NCBI GenBank assembly: GCA_017428925.1
Contig: JAFRPY010000035.1
Coordinates: 1 to 64,000 of the forward strand
DNA: 64,000 bases
Direction: 5' to 3'
From: Prevotella sp.
GTDB taxonomy: Bacteria > Bacteroidota > Bacteroidia > Bacteroidales > Bacteroidaceae
The position numbers and the translations under genes are program-made. This document shows positions 26,744-34,719 of this stretch, one piece after another. Numbering within the stretch: the stretch's first letter is position 1; each line of letters starts with the position of its first letter. Below the pieces are notes generated by a model, which saw nothing but the letters and a program-made list of their open reading frames with translations, was not told the DNA's origin and ran no database searches.

Positions 26744-29659
26744 ATGAAAACTGAAAAGCAGATGGCTGCCGCCGCCGCTGAGTTCGCGGAGCGATGGAAA
26801 GACAGAGGTTATGAGAGAGGGGAGTCGCAACCCTTCTGGATTGACCTGCTGAGCAATGTCTTTGGCATTGAAACGCCGTCGGACGGCTTCATCACCTTTG
26901 AAGACCATCGCATGGTTGACGCTTCCAACTTCATCGACGGGCGCATCCGTTCCACCCGTGTACTGATAGAGCAGAAGTCGCTGGGCAAGGACTTGCGGGC
27001 AGGCATACGCCAGAGCGACGGCTCACTGTTGAATCCCTTCCAGCAGGCGCGCCGCTATGTGGTCAGCCTTCCTGTCTCCGAGCATCCGCGCTGGATTGTG
27101 ACGTGCAACTTCTCCGAGTTCCTGGTCTACGACATGGAGCAGCCCAACGGCGAGCCAGAACAGATACTTTTAGAGAACCTGGGCAAGGAATACTACCGCC
27201 TGCTGTTCCTTGTCGACGAGAAGAGCGAGCATCTTTCCAAGGAGATGGAAGTCTCGATGCAGGCCGGCGAGATTGTGGGAAAGATTTACGATGCTTTGCT
27301 GAAGCAGTACGACGACAACTCCGCCGAAGCCCTGCGGTGGCTGAATATCCTTTGCGTGCGCATCGTGTTCTGCCTGTATGCCGAGGATGCAGGGGTGTTC
27401 ACTCACGACCAGTTCCACGACTACCTTGTCACCTACGAGGCCAAGGATCTGCGCCGTGCATTGCGCGACCTTTTCGAAGTATTGAACACGCCCTTAGAGA
27501 AGCGCAGCAAGTATCTGCAGGACGACCTGAAAGCCTTCCCCTATACCAACGGCGGACTGTTTGAAGAGGAAATCGAGATACCGCAGTTCACTGAGCAACT
27601 GAAGCAGACGCTACTGCAGAATGCCTCTTTGGATTTCGATTGGAGCGAGATATCGCCCACCATCTTCGGAGCCGTCTTCGAGAGCACGCTGAATCCCGAG
27701 ACCCGCCGTTCCGGTGGCATGCACTACACATCGATAGAGAATATCCACAAGGTGATAGACCCGCTGTTCTTGAACGACCTGCGCTGCGAACTCGACGAGA
27801 TTCTGGAGGAAAAGGTAGAGCGCCAGCGCCAGAAGAAACTCGATGCCTACCAGGACCGTCTGGCCTCGCTCACATTCTTAGACCCTGCCTGCGGTTCAGG
27901 TAATTTCCTCACCGAGACCTATCTTTCACTCCGCCGTCTAGAGAACGAGGTTATCCGTGAGCGCCACCACGGCCAGTCGTTCCTTGGTTTCGAGGAGGTG
28001 AATCCCATCAAGGTCAGCATCCAGCAGTTCTACGGCATCGAAATCAACGACTTTGCCGTTACCGTTGCCACCACTGCCCTATGGATCAGCGAGGCCCAGA
28101 TGCTTGCCGAGACCGAGAAAATCATCCGCCGCGACATCGACTTCCTGCCGCTGAAATCATACACCAACATCCGCGAGGGCAATGCCCTTAGGATGGATTG
28201 GGACGTGATAGAACTACCTTCTGACATTCCTACGATACATGCCAAGAATGTTCACTTGATTATTGAGCCTGAGCCCATGAAGGCAAGCGAGCCTATTGTT
28301 GAATACGATGAAGTCAATGTAGTAACCCGTCGTTTCGATGGCGAGGTGACGCCCAGCAAGAAACGCTATCAAGTCAAATTTGACTATATCATGGGTAATC
28401 CTCCGTTTGTAGGTGCAAATATAATGAACGACGAACAGCGTGCTGACCTTAGACATATTTTGGGGACAAAATGGAAGAATATTGGAGAAATGGACTATGT
28501 GACTGGCTGGTACAAAAAAGCATCACAATTATTGACAGGCACAAAGATTCGAGCGGCCCTTGTGTCCACCAACAGCATCTGCCAAGGTGAGCAAGTGGCT
28601 AATCTTTGGAAACCACTCTTTGAGCAGGAAGGTATCCATATAGATTTTGCATATCGTACATTTCGTTGGGATAGCGAAGCTTCGCTCAAAGCTCACGTAC
28701 ATTGCGTAATTGTTGGTTTTAGCTATACAAATGAGAAAACCTCGAAGAGAATCTATGATAACAATGTAGAACGAGAAGCCAAGAACATCAATGCTTATCT
28801 CATGGATGCTCCTGATGTCTTCATAGAAAGTCGTAATAAACCTTTGTTCGACGTTCCTGTAATTCGTAAGGGTAATCAGCCAACGGACGGGGGAAACCTA
28901 ATTATCGAAGAATCAGAACTAAATGCTTTTCTTGCCCGAGAACCAAAGGCTGAGAAGTTCATTAAGCGATTAATCGGCTCCAAAGAATATATTAACAATA
29001 AGCCTCGTTATTGCTTATGGTTGAAAGATGCTTCACCTGCAGAACTTAGGCAAATGCCTGCTGTTATAGAGCGCATGGAGGGTGTACGCAAAATGCGTGA
29101 GTCAAGTAGTGATGCCGCAACAAGAAGGTTGGCTGATACTCCACATTTATTCAGAGAAACGAATAATCCTGAAACCTACATTATTGTTCCTTCTGTTTCC
29201 TCAGAACGAAGGCGTTATGTTCCAATGGGTTTCCTAACAGCGGATACTATCCCCACAAATCTTGTTCTTATTATTCCAGATGCAAGTCTTTATCATTTTG
29301 GTGTTCTTACATCAAATGTACACATGGCATGGATGAGAGCAGTGTGCGGAAGATTGAAGAGCGATTATCGCTATAGCAAGGATATCGTCTATAACAATTT
29401 CCCCTGGCCTAATCCTACGGACGAGCAGAAGGCAAAGATTGAGCAGACGGCACAAGCGATTCTCGATGCCCGAGCCCTTTATCCCGACTCCTCGCTGGCA
29501 GACCTCTATGATGAACTGACCATGCCCGTAGAACTGCGCCGTGCCCATCAGGACAACGACCGCGCCGTGATGCAGGCCTATGGCTTCCCCGTCAAGTCCA
29601 TGACCGAAAGCCAGTGCGTAGCCGAATTATTCAAACTATACCAAGAATTAACGAAATAA
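26744..29659 (+). CDS. Type IIL (MmeI-like) restriction-modification enzyme
   Basis: A 971-residue single-chain enzyme that would both methylate adenine on one strand and cut DNA at a distance. The N-terminal nuclease motif is Asp65, ten residues, Glu76-Gln-Lys78 (D..EXK, as in MmeI). A helical linker runs to about 330. The methyltransferase has motif I DPACGSGNF at 380-388 and motif IV NPPF at 552-555. The target-recognition domain should lie about 600-850, with a C-terminal helical part. Base composition changes within the gene: 27781-27840 is 34/60 G+C, 28681-28740 only 22/60, and 29521-29580 is 39/60. This suggests the recognition part was exchanged by recombination. Two unknown genes follow, the first after four bases. 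All key motifs are intact. Confidence 0.88.
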   Translation: MKTEKQMAAAAAEFAERWKDRGYERGESQPFWIDLLSNVFGIETPSDGFITFEDHRMVDASNFIDGRIRSTRVLIEQKSLGKDLRAGIRQSDGSLLNPFQQARRYVVSLPVSEHPRWIVTCNFSEFLVYDMEQPNGEPEQILLENLGKEYYRLLFLVDEKSEHLSKEMEVSMQAGEIVGKIYDALLKQYDDNSAEALRWLNILCVRIVFCLYAEDAGVFTHDQFHDYLVTYEAKDLRRALRDLFEVLNTPLEKRSKYLQDDLKAFPYTNGGLFEEEIEIPQFTEQLKQTLLQNASLDFDWSEISPTIFGAVFESTLNPETRRSGGMHYTSIENIHKVIDPLFLNDLRCELDEILEEKVERQRQKKLDAYQDRLASLTFLDPACGSGNFLTETYLSLRRLENEVIRERHHGQSFLGFEEVNPIKVSIQQFYGIEINDFAVTVATTALWISEAQMLAETEKIIRRDIDFLPLKSYTNIREGNALRMDWDVIELPSDIPTIHAKNVHLIIEPEPMKASEPIVEYDEVNVVTRRFDGEVTPSKKRYQVKFDYIMGNPPFVGANIMNDEQRADLRHILGTKWKNIGEMDYVTGWYKKASQLLTGTKIRAALVSTNSICQGEQVANLWKPLFEQEGIHIDFAYRTFRWDSEASLKAHVHCVIVGFSYTNEKTSKRIYDNNVEREAKNINAYLMDAPDVFIESRNKPLFDVPVIRKGNQPTDGGNLIIEESELNAFLAREPKAEKFIKRLIGSKEYINNKPRYCLWLKDASPAELRQMPAVIERMEGVRKMRESSSDAATRRLADTPHLFRETNNPETYIIVPSVSSERRRYVPMGFLTADTIPTNLVLIIPDASLYHFGVLTSNVHMAWMRAVCGRLKSDYRYSKDIVYNNFPWPNPTDEQKAKIEQTAQAILDARALYPDSSLADLYDELTMPVELRRAHQDNDRAVMQAYGFPVKSMTESQCVAELFKLYQELTK

Positions 29660-29663
29660 AAAT

Positions 29664-30515
29664 ATGATACAGACACAGTTATTGAGACTCGACCCGCCCT
29701 ACCAGATAATATCTGCCGGTGGGCGCGTGGGAATACAGGTTGCAACCCTGATAGTTGTTGAAGAACCATCCCCTGTAGCTATCGAAAGAAGAACAGGCCG
29801 TGCATTGGGCTATGGGCCCATGAAATGCCGTAGTTATCCCGTGGTTAACTATGGGCTGAAACAAGGACTTGAGGAGCAGATGAAATATCAGAACAACTCA
29901 TTGGACTATGAAGCAGATTGGGCTATCCAAAGGCGTATGCAGCCCGAAGGAGCCGTGTGGTCTGGGGTTGATGTAAAGGACGTGAAGGTGCTGGGATTAG
30001 CAGGAGCGAATAATGACCCCGTGGGACTTGAACAATTTATATATCTGATTCCAACCGTCTGGAGAACAGACCCAAGCCTTCGTTTATGGGACAAGAACTC
30101 CACATCGCGCTTATACGATCTATATGCAGGACTTGGTAATGTTGGATTGAAGACCCAAAAACTAATTGCAGATCATCTTAATGACAAAAATGTCTTCCCC
30201 ATCAGACTTGATCTGGAACAGAAACCCTCGTCAGACGGATTCTATATAAAGGTAGTAATAAGAGAGGATATTAATGCTCAGCCGTGGGAAATGGACAGGA
30301 ATGTTTTCTTCAGATGTGTAATCGAACTCTCTAAGCCTGACAGCATAAGTGAATGTGCGACTACTATCCTCGAAGGTGTTCAAGGCATTAGGGATTTTCT
30401 GCCCACATGGAATGTTGATTTCATTGGGAGGCAATCAGTGAAGCAAGGAGATAAGATTTGGGCTGATGCCATGAAACAATTGCTTTCACTCGTAAAAGTC
30501 AACTACAAGGGATAA
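29664..30515 (+). CDS. Unknown protein cotranscribed with the restriction enzyme
   Basis: A 283-residue soluble protein that I do not recognise. It starts four bases after the restriction-modification stop, so it is almost certainly in the same transcript. There is no signal peptide, membrane segment or known catalytic motif. The sequence looks alpha/beta, with a Gly-rich 'ISAGGRVGIQVATLIVVEE' region near 15-33, 'GLAGANNDPVGLEQFIY' near 110-126 and a more hydrophilic C-terminal half (about 165-260). It could be an accessory to the defence enzyme (specificity, control or anti-toxin role) or cargo. No function is claimed. Confidence 0.75.
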   Translation: MIQTQLLRLDPPYQIISAGGRVGIQVATLIVVEEPSPVAIERRTGRALGYGPMKCRSYPVVNYGLKQGLEEQMKYQNNSLDYEADWAIQRRMQPEGAVWSGVDVKDVKVLGLAGANNDPVGLEQFIYLIPTVWRTDPSLRLWDKNSTSRLYDLYAGLGNVGLKTQKLIADHLNDKNVFPIRLDLEQKPSSDGFYIKVVIREDINAQPWEMDRNVFFRCVIELSKPDSISECATTILEGVQGIRDFLPTWNVDFIGRQSVKQGDKIWADAMKQLLSLVKVNYKG

Positions 30516-30530
30516 TCTCTTTTGGCAAAG

Positions 30531-31187
30531 ATGACTGATTTTATTGTCAAAGCAGTAAAAATAGACGGCTTGAACTGGCCTCTGCGTGCTCTGCTACAAA
30601 GTCTCGACAGCCCTGAGCTGGGCGAGACGGAGTGGTGGCGTCGTATGGCGGTTATGCAGAATGCGGCAGCCCGTGCAGGTGACCAGAAGTTGCTTGGCGC
30701 TCTTGACAATAAGAAGGAAGAACGATATGGTAGCCGTTTCGAGGCTCCGGAGGTTGTAACCCTAAACAATCTGCCTGCGCTTTCGGTTGAAGAGAGTGTT
30801 AAGCGATGGTTCCAAGACCTAAACCAAGAGAAACGGCAGGAAGTATTAAAGCATGCTATGGGCACTCTGCTTGAAACTCCGGATAATGATAGCGGAAAGA
30901 AATTGTTCTCAAAGAAGCAGCATTGGATGGCGGTCTATATGGTGTTGCGCGACCGATTGGGGTTGCTCACCAAGCACAATGAATTTCATACCTATGCTGC
31001 CAAGATTACTCCCGACACTTGTCCTGCTAAACTCAGGATATCTTCTTCGACGATGACTAACTTCTCGAAGACTGTGCCTGAGGGGCAATATTTTAAGATA
31101 AAGAACAACCCGTTCCATGAGCATTGTTCCGTTTTGTGGACAATCATTAAGGACATCTATTATTCTAAGGTTTTTACTAACGAATAG
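30531..31187 (+). CDS. Unknown protein, third gene of the restriction operon
   Basis: A 218-residue basic, soluble protein with no family I can name. ATG at 30531 was preferred over TTG at 30522; the gap to the previous gene is 15 bases. The N-terminal half is helical ('DGLNWPLRALLQSLDSP' near 10-26, then a Trp-Trp-Arg-Arg cluster). The C-terminal third has Lys, His and aromatic residues ('FKIKNNPFHEHCSVLW', about 190-205). Its stop codon lies inside a perfect 9-bp inverted repeat (31170-31194). It may act with the previous gene or belong to the replication-like genes downstream. Confidence 0.72.
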   Translation: MTDFIVKAVKIDGLNWPLRALLQSLDSPELGETEWWRRMAVMQNAAARAGDQKLLGALDNKKEERYGSRFEAPEVVTLNNLPALSVEESVKRWFQDLNQEKRQEVLKHAMGTLLETPDNDSGKKLFSKKQHWMAVYMVLRDRLGLLTKHNEFHTYAAKITPDTCPAKLRISSSTMTNFSKTVPEGQYFKIKNNPFHEHCSVLWTIIKDIYYSKVFTNE

Positions 31188-31243
31188 TAAAAACTAGCAA
31201 TAATTTTACTAATACTTTTGCTTTCTTTACTACGGCTTACTAA
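31170..31243 (+). repeat. Phased TTACTA iteron-like repeats with an inverted repeat
   Basis: TTACTA[AC] occurs at 31174, 31206, 31227 and 31237; the steps of 32, 21 and 10 bases are close to 3, 2 and 1 DNA turns. A reversed copy (TAGTAA) is at 31185-31190, part of a perfect 9-bp inverted repeat (31170-31178 and 31186-31194). This could be an origin-type iteron set or a regulator-binding array just upstream of the next promoter. Confidence 0.6.
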
Positions 31244-31246
31244 TAA

Positions 31247-31278
31247 GTTGTAGGGCTGTTTTTTTTTATTTTCCTTTG
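31247..31278 (+). promoter_or_regulatory. Probable promoter of the primase-helicase operon
   Basis: GTTG (31247-31250), 20 bases, TTCCTTTG (31271-31278), one base short of the consensus at each element. It lies directly after the phased repeats and 30 bases before the start at 31308. Confidence 0.5.
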
Positions 31279-31307
31279 CATCAACAAAACTTTTAATAGA
31301 TTAGAAT

Positions 31308-31820
31308 ATGAATACAGACAACGTCACTTACGTCACTCGGCCTAGGACAAAGCCAGAGTCGACAACGCGAGGAAAATTGAACGAATGGGCAAATGGCTAC
31401 AAGGAATTTGTTCCACAAGGCCAGAAACCGAGTAACAGAACCATGCTGAAGCAAGTGGGCGGCAGCAGCTTCTACAAGAGCGAGGGCGCGAAGGAATCTT
31501 CCTATTCGTTGCATCTGAACGTGGATGCAAAGGACTGCGAGGACCCCGTGGCTGCATTGCACGAGCAGTTCCTCTTTTTAACGAAGGGAGAACAAAAGCA
31601 ACTGCCGCTGATGCCTGAGGGCAGTCGTGGTCAGATGCTGATGGACGATGGAATCGTGAAGATCTGGATGGACAACGAGAACGGGAAACTGACGATTATG
31701 GCCGAACTGGAGTGTTCGCCACAAATTGAGCGGCAACTGCTGCAGGCTCAGTCCAGGATGAACGTCTGCATCGGTCGCCATCGCACGGAGATACTGAACA
31801 ATAAGAAGGACAATAAATAA
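31308..31820 (+). CDS. Unknown protein, first gene of the primase-helicase operon
   Basis: A 170-residue soluble protein. Residues 1-55 are basic and polar (likely flexible, possibly nucleic-acid binding); about 60-150 look like an alpha/beta domain with 'KIWMDNENGKLTIMAELE' strands. The C-terminus is Lys/Asn/Asp-rich. I recognise no domain. It is followed after 12 bases by the primase-like gene, so it probably works in the same replication or maintenance process. A small accessory or single-strand-binding role is only a guess. Confidence 0.72.
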   Translation: MNTDNVTYVTRPRTKPESTTRGKLNEWANGYKEFVPQGQKPSNRTMLKQVGGSSFYKSEGAKESSYSLHLNVDAKDCEDPVAALHEQFLFLTKGEQKQLPLMPEGSRGQMLMDDGIVKIWMDNENGKLTIMAELECSPQIERQLLQAQSRMNVCIGRHRTEILNNKKDNK

Positions 31821-31832
31821 TGGTAGACGCGT

Positions 31833-32603
31833 ATGAATAAGAATTGGCGATTCGTTTGGCAAGAAAACATGTACTGGGCTTCGTGCGAACCCTGTACGCT
31901 CGCGGTGTTCAACACGCTGGTGAGCGCCGCCGTTGTGAACTGGAAAATCAATATGCGGCGGGCTGTGAGAAAGGCCATCATGGAGGGAAAACCACTGGAT
32001 GAGTTTACGCGACTGAGCGAATTCCAGCAATGGTGCTACAAGATGCAAAGCCGACCACGGGCAGGCGAGAAGTTCGGTATGCTTACCACGGCGGCCAAAT
32101 TGTTGCAATGGGTTGATGCGCTGAAGAGCAGCCTGCCGTGTTTTGTATTTGCGGTCAGGGAGTTCGGGCTGGTACCAAGAACCGACAAGAACGGACAACC
32201 GAAACTTGACCCTCAGGGCGCTCCCTTCCTCTACCGCCGACGCAAGCAGTCGAACATCAAGCACCTTTCAGGATTGTTCATGAGCGACTTCGACCACTTG
32301 CCTTTCCCACCACAGGAACTCTACGAACTGACCCGCCGCCCAGGCTATCCGTGGAAGACGCGGCTGGCACACCTGACATCGTCGGGCGAAGGGCTGCGGC
32401 TGGTGAGTGAGTGCATCCCCGGGGCAGGCAACATAGCCGACCAGCAGTACCTGCAGGCCAAGGAACTGGGAATGCTGGAGGTAAAGGGAACGACGGGTAA
32501 ATTCGTAACGGACAACTCGTGCATCAACGCCGATAAGCTGTCGTTCTGCCCACGCTTGGATGATATTCTATATGCTGATGAAGATAAACTTTTTAATTAT
32601 TAA
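31833..32603 (+). CDS. BT4734/VirE_N-type primase-polymerase-like protein
   Basis: A 256-residue protein resembling the VirE N-terminal/BT4734-like family, which has a primase-polymerase (archaeo-eukaryotic primase) fold. The acidic metal-binding motif is Asp152-Phe-Asp154-His (SDFDHL). A Ser-Ser-Gly-Glu-Gly block ('TSSGEGLRLV', near 188-197) and the C-terminal 'SCINADKLSFCPR' block (near 229-241) match the usual order of this family. In many Bacteroidota proteins this domain is joined to a helicase-like domain; here the helicase is a separate gene starting three bases later. DNA synthesis activity is inferred, not shown. Confidence 0.72.
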   Translation: MNKNWRFVWQENMYWASCEPCTLAVFNTLVSAAVVNWKINMRRAVRKAIMEGKPLDEFTRLSEFQQWCYKMQSRPRAGEKFGMLTTAAKLLQWVDALKSSLPCFVFAVREFGLVPRTDKNGQPKLDPQGAPFLYRRRKQSNIKHLSGLFMSDFDHLPFPPQELYELTRRPGYPWKTRLAHLTSSGEGLRLVSECIPGAGNIADQQYLQAKELGMLEVKGTTGKFVTDNSCINADKLSFCPRLDDILYADEDKLFNY

Positions 32604-32606
32604 AAT

Positions 32607-34616
32607 ATGGAAGAACAAAAACTTTTTGACAATGAGTTCGACCGTCAGTATGGCGACTCATACCGCAACGAGTGTAGTAACGCCACAAGTCCCGACCATG
32701 TGTTGCCAGGCAATACGGAGGCCGAGACCAGCGGCAAGTCATTACCCCCAAATCCATCGCAGGCTGACGACCAGGAAACGGCCAAGGAACTGGCAGCGCA
32801 GTTGAAGCCTAAGGAGCAGCAACAAGATCTGAATGTGTTCGGCAACTCTGTGATTGACTACGTCAATGCGATGTTGCCCAATGGTGCTCCCGAAGGCTCA
32901 CGACACAAGTTTGCGCTGAAGGTGGCCACCGATGCCATCATCCTCTACGACGGCGATATGGAGCGCGTCAGGAGCCTGCTGCTGGCTTTGCCGTGGGTAC
33001 AGGAGATTATCTCGGAACGTGGACTCTCAGAGATAGACAGCCCCAGCGGCATCATTGCCACCGCCAAGAAACGCATGGAGAAACGAGAGGCCGAGAACCT
33101 GAACGACCCTCAGCCCTCGAAGGAGATGCGCCGTGCCATCGAGCAGGTGACGGGCAGTAAATACAGCGTGCTGCTTCGTGAAGAACACGGCAGGGTGATG
33201 GGTAAGGTGACTGCTGCTCAGGGTGACATCCTGCAGGTGCTGGGGCGCGTGGGCAGCGAACTGAAAAAGTTCAGTGCGAAATACCCGCTGCTGGAACTGC
33301 TCTGCTTCCGCCTGAAAGAGAAGTTTTATCCAGCGGTGTTCTTCGTGGGCGGCTCTTTCGCTATGACCTTGATGACGCGCTGCTGGTACTATTTCTGGCC
33401 GAAGCCGGGCAAGCGGAACCGACTGAACAGTCTGGTGCTGCTGATTGGAAGGATGGGCGGCATGAAATCGGTGGCCGTTGACCTCTACGACATTCTGATG
33501 GAACCTGTCAGAAGAGCAGATGCCGCCCAGATTGAAGCCTTGAACCGCTACAATGCCGAGCGCGAGCAGAACAACGGCGGTGCCAAAAACAAGACTCCAC
33601 GGCCACAGGGCATCTACCGGGCACTGCCGCCTGAAACCTCAACGGCAGCCCTGCGTGAGGCCGAGGCCAATGCCCACGAGACAATTGACGGTGAGGAGGT
33701 TTACCTGCACGTCAGCGTTTTCGACTCAGAACTCCAGAACACGCTCTCGCAGATGAAGAAGGGCTACATGGACGCGCTGCAGACCTATTGGCTGAAGTCG
33801 TTCCATGCCGAGAAACACGGGGCCTACCTGAAAACCAGCAATGCCCCCATCGGTGAAAGCCCGGTGCATTTTTCGGCGGTTTACACCGGAACAGACGTTG
33901 CAATGAGAGCCCTCAACACGGAGAAGACTTGTGTGAACGGATTAATGTCGCGCTTTACGGCTGTGCCCAATGCCGACTCAAACTTTGAGATGCTTGAGGT
34001 TCACGACTACGACGAGGCGGCAGGGAAAAGGGATGCCGAACTGAAGGAGTGGGCCTACCGATTGGACGGCTGCAAGGGCGAGATTCCGTGCAAACTTATC
34101 AGCGATGCCCTGAAGGCCTGGACAGCCCGACGCATGGCCGATGCAGGGGAGGATAGGGATTATGCCGAGGAAGACTTGGTGAAGCGTCCCTGCTGGCATG
34201 CCATCAACTTCGTGCTGCCATTCGTGGTGAGCCGCCATTGGGACAAGATGATTCAGGACGAGGACGGGCGATGGAAATGCGGTCCCGGCTTCAAGGTTGA
34301 CCAGACCGATGTGAGGCTTGCACAGCTTATCGCCAACACCCAACTGGCTTTCCAGGAATACTACTGTAAGGGCATTCTGGAGAAGCATTACGACGACATG
34401 GCAGCCGAGCGCGCCTCGAACGTGCGTCATCAGCAGAAGACATTGCTGGCCTATCGCCGTCTACCTGAAATCTTCACCAGCGACGACGTGAAGCGTGAGT
34501 ATGGCTACAACAGTATTGGCAGCGTGTGCAGTCGTCTGAAGCATCTACAAGACGATGGTTTGGTCAAGAAAATCCGAACAGGACAGGAAAAAGGAAAATA
34601 CCGCAAGTTGACCTGA
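32607..34616 (+). CDS. DUF3987-like (VirE/SF3-type) helicase-like protein
   Basis: A 669-residue protein with an acidic, Gln-rich N-terminus (about 1-90), an alpha-helical middle and an ATPase-like core. The P-loop position reads GRMGGMKS (281-288), in which Met286 replaces the last Gly of the Walker A consensus. 'YLHVSVFDSELQNTL' (near 370-385) could be the Walker B strand. The C-terminal 80 residues look like a winged helix ('FTSDDVKREYGYNSIGSVCSRL'-type region, about 627-650). It fits DUF3987 proteins, often paired with VirE_N primases in Bacteroides mobile and capsule-associated loci. The altered P-loop may mean weak or no ATP binding. Confidence 0.7.
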   Translation: MEEQKLFDNEFDRQYGDSYRNECSNATSPDHVLPGNTEAETSGKSLPPNPSQADDQETAKELAAQLKPKEQQQDLNVFGNSVIDYVNAMLPNGAPEGSRHKFALKVATDAIILYDGDMERVRSLLLALPWVQEIISERGLSEIDSPSGIIATAKKRMEKREAENLNDPQPSKEMRRAIEQVTGSKYSVLLREEHGRVMGKVTAAQGDILQVLGRVGSELKKFSAKYPLLELLCFRLKEKFYPAVFFVGGSFAMTLMTRCWYYFWPKPGKRNRLNSLVLLIGRMGGMKSVAVDLYDILMEPVRRADAAQIEALNRYNAEREQNNGGAKNKTPRPQGIYRALPPETSTAALREAEANAHETIDGEEVYLHVSVFDSELQNTLSQMKKGYMDALQTYWLKSFHAEKHGAYLKTSNAPIGESPVHFSAVYTGTDVAMRALNTEKTCVNGLMSRFTAVPNADSNFEMLEVHDYDEAAGKRDAELKEWAYRLDGCKGEIPCKLISDALKAWTARRMADAGEDRDYAEEDLVKRPCWHAINFVLPFVVSRHWDKMIQDEDGRWKCGPGFKVDQTDVRLAQLIANTQLAFQEYYCKGILEKHYDDMAAERASNVRHQQKTLLAYRRLPEIFTSDDVKREYGYNSIGSVCSRLKHLQDDGLVKKIRTGQEKGKYRKLT

Positions 34617-34662
34617 CGTGCTATATTGCATATTGCATATTGCATATTGCATTCGTTTTTTT
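34612..34662 (+). repeat. ATTGCAT heptad element, right copy
   Basis: CTGAC, two bases, GCTAT, four ATTGCAT units (34624-34651), TCG and seven T. The element overlaps the helicase-like stop codon (34614-34616). It is the inverted counterpart of 26610-26655. Confidence 0.85.
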
Positions 34663-34667
34663 ACAAT

Positions 34668-34700
34668 AAAGGGCAGGCAGCATAACGCCACTTGCCCTTT
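34668..34700. terminator. Hairpin between helicase-like gene and uvrA
   Basis: AAAGGGCA (34668-34675) pairs with TGCCCTTT (34693-34700) across a 17-base loop. It lies between converging genes and could end both transcripts. Confidence 0.6.
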
Positions 34701-34719
34701 TGGTGATTTCCCCCTCGTT

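Noticed and set aside
26744-34616. Integrase, transposase or relaxase in the accessory region
   Set aside because: I looked for their motifs in all six genes and found none, so no transfer machinery can be claimed.
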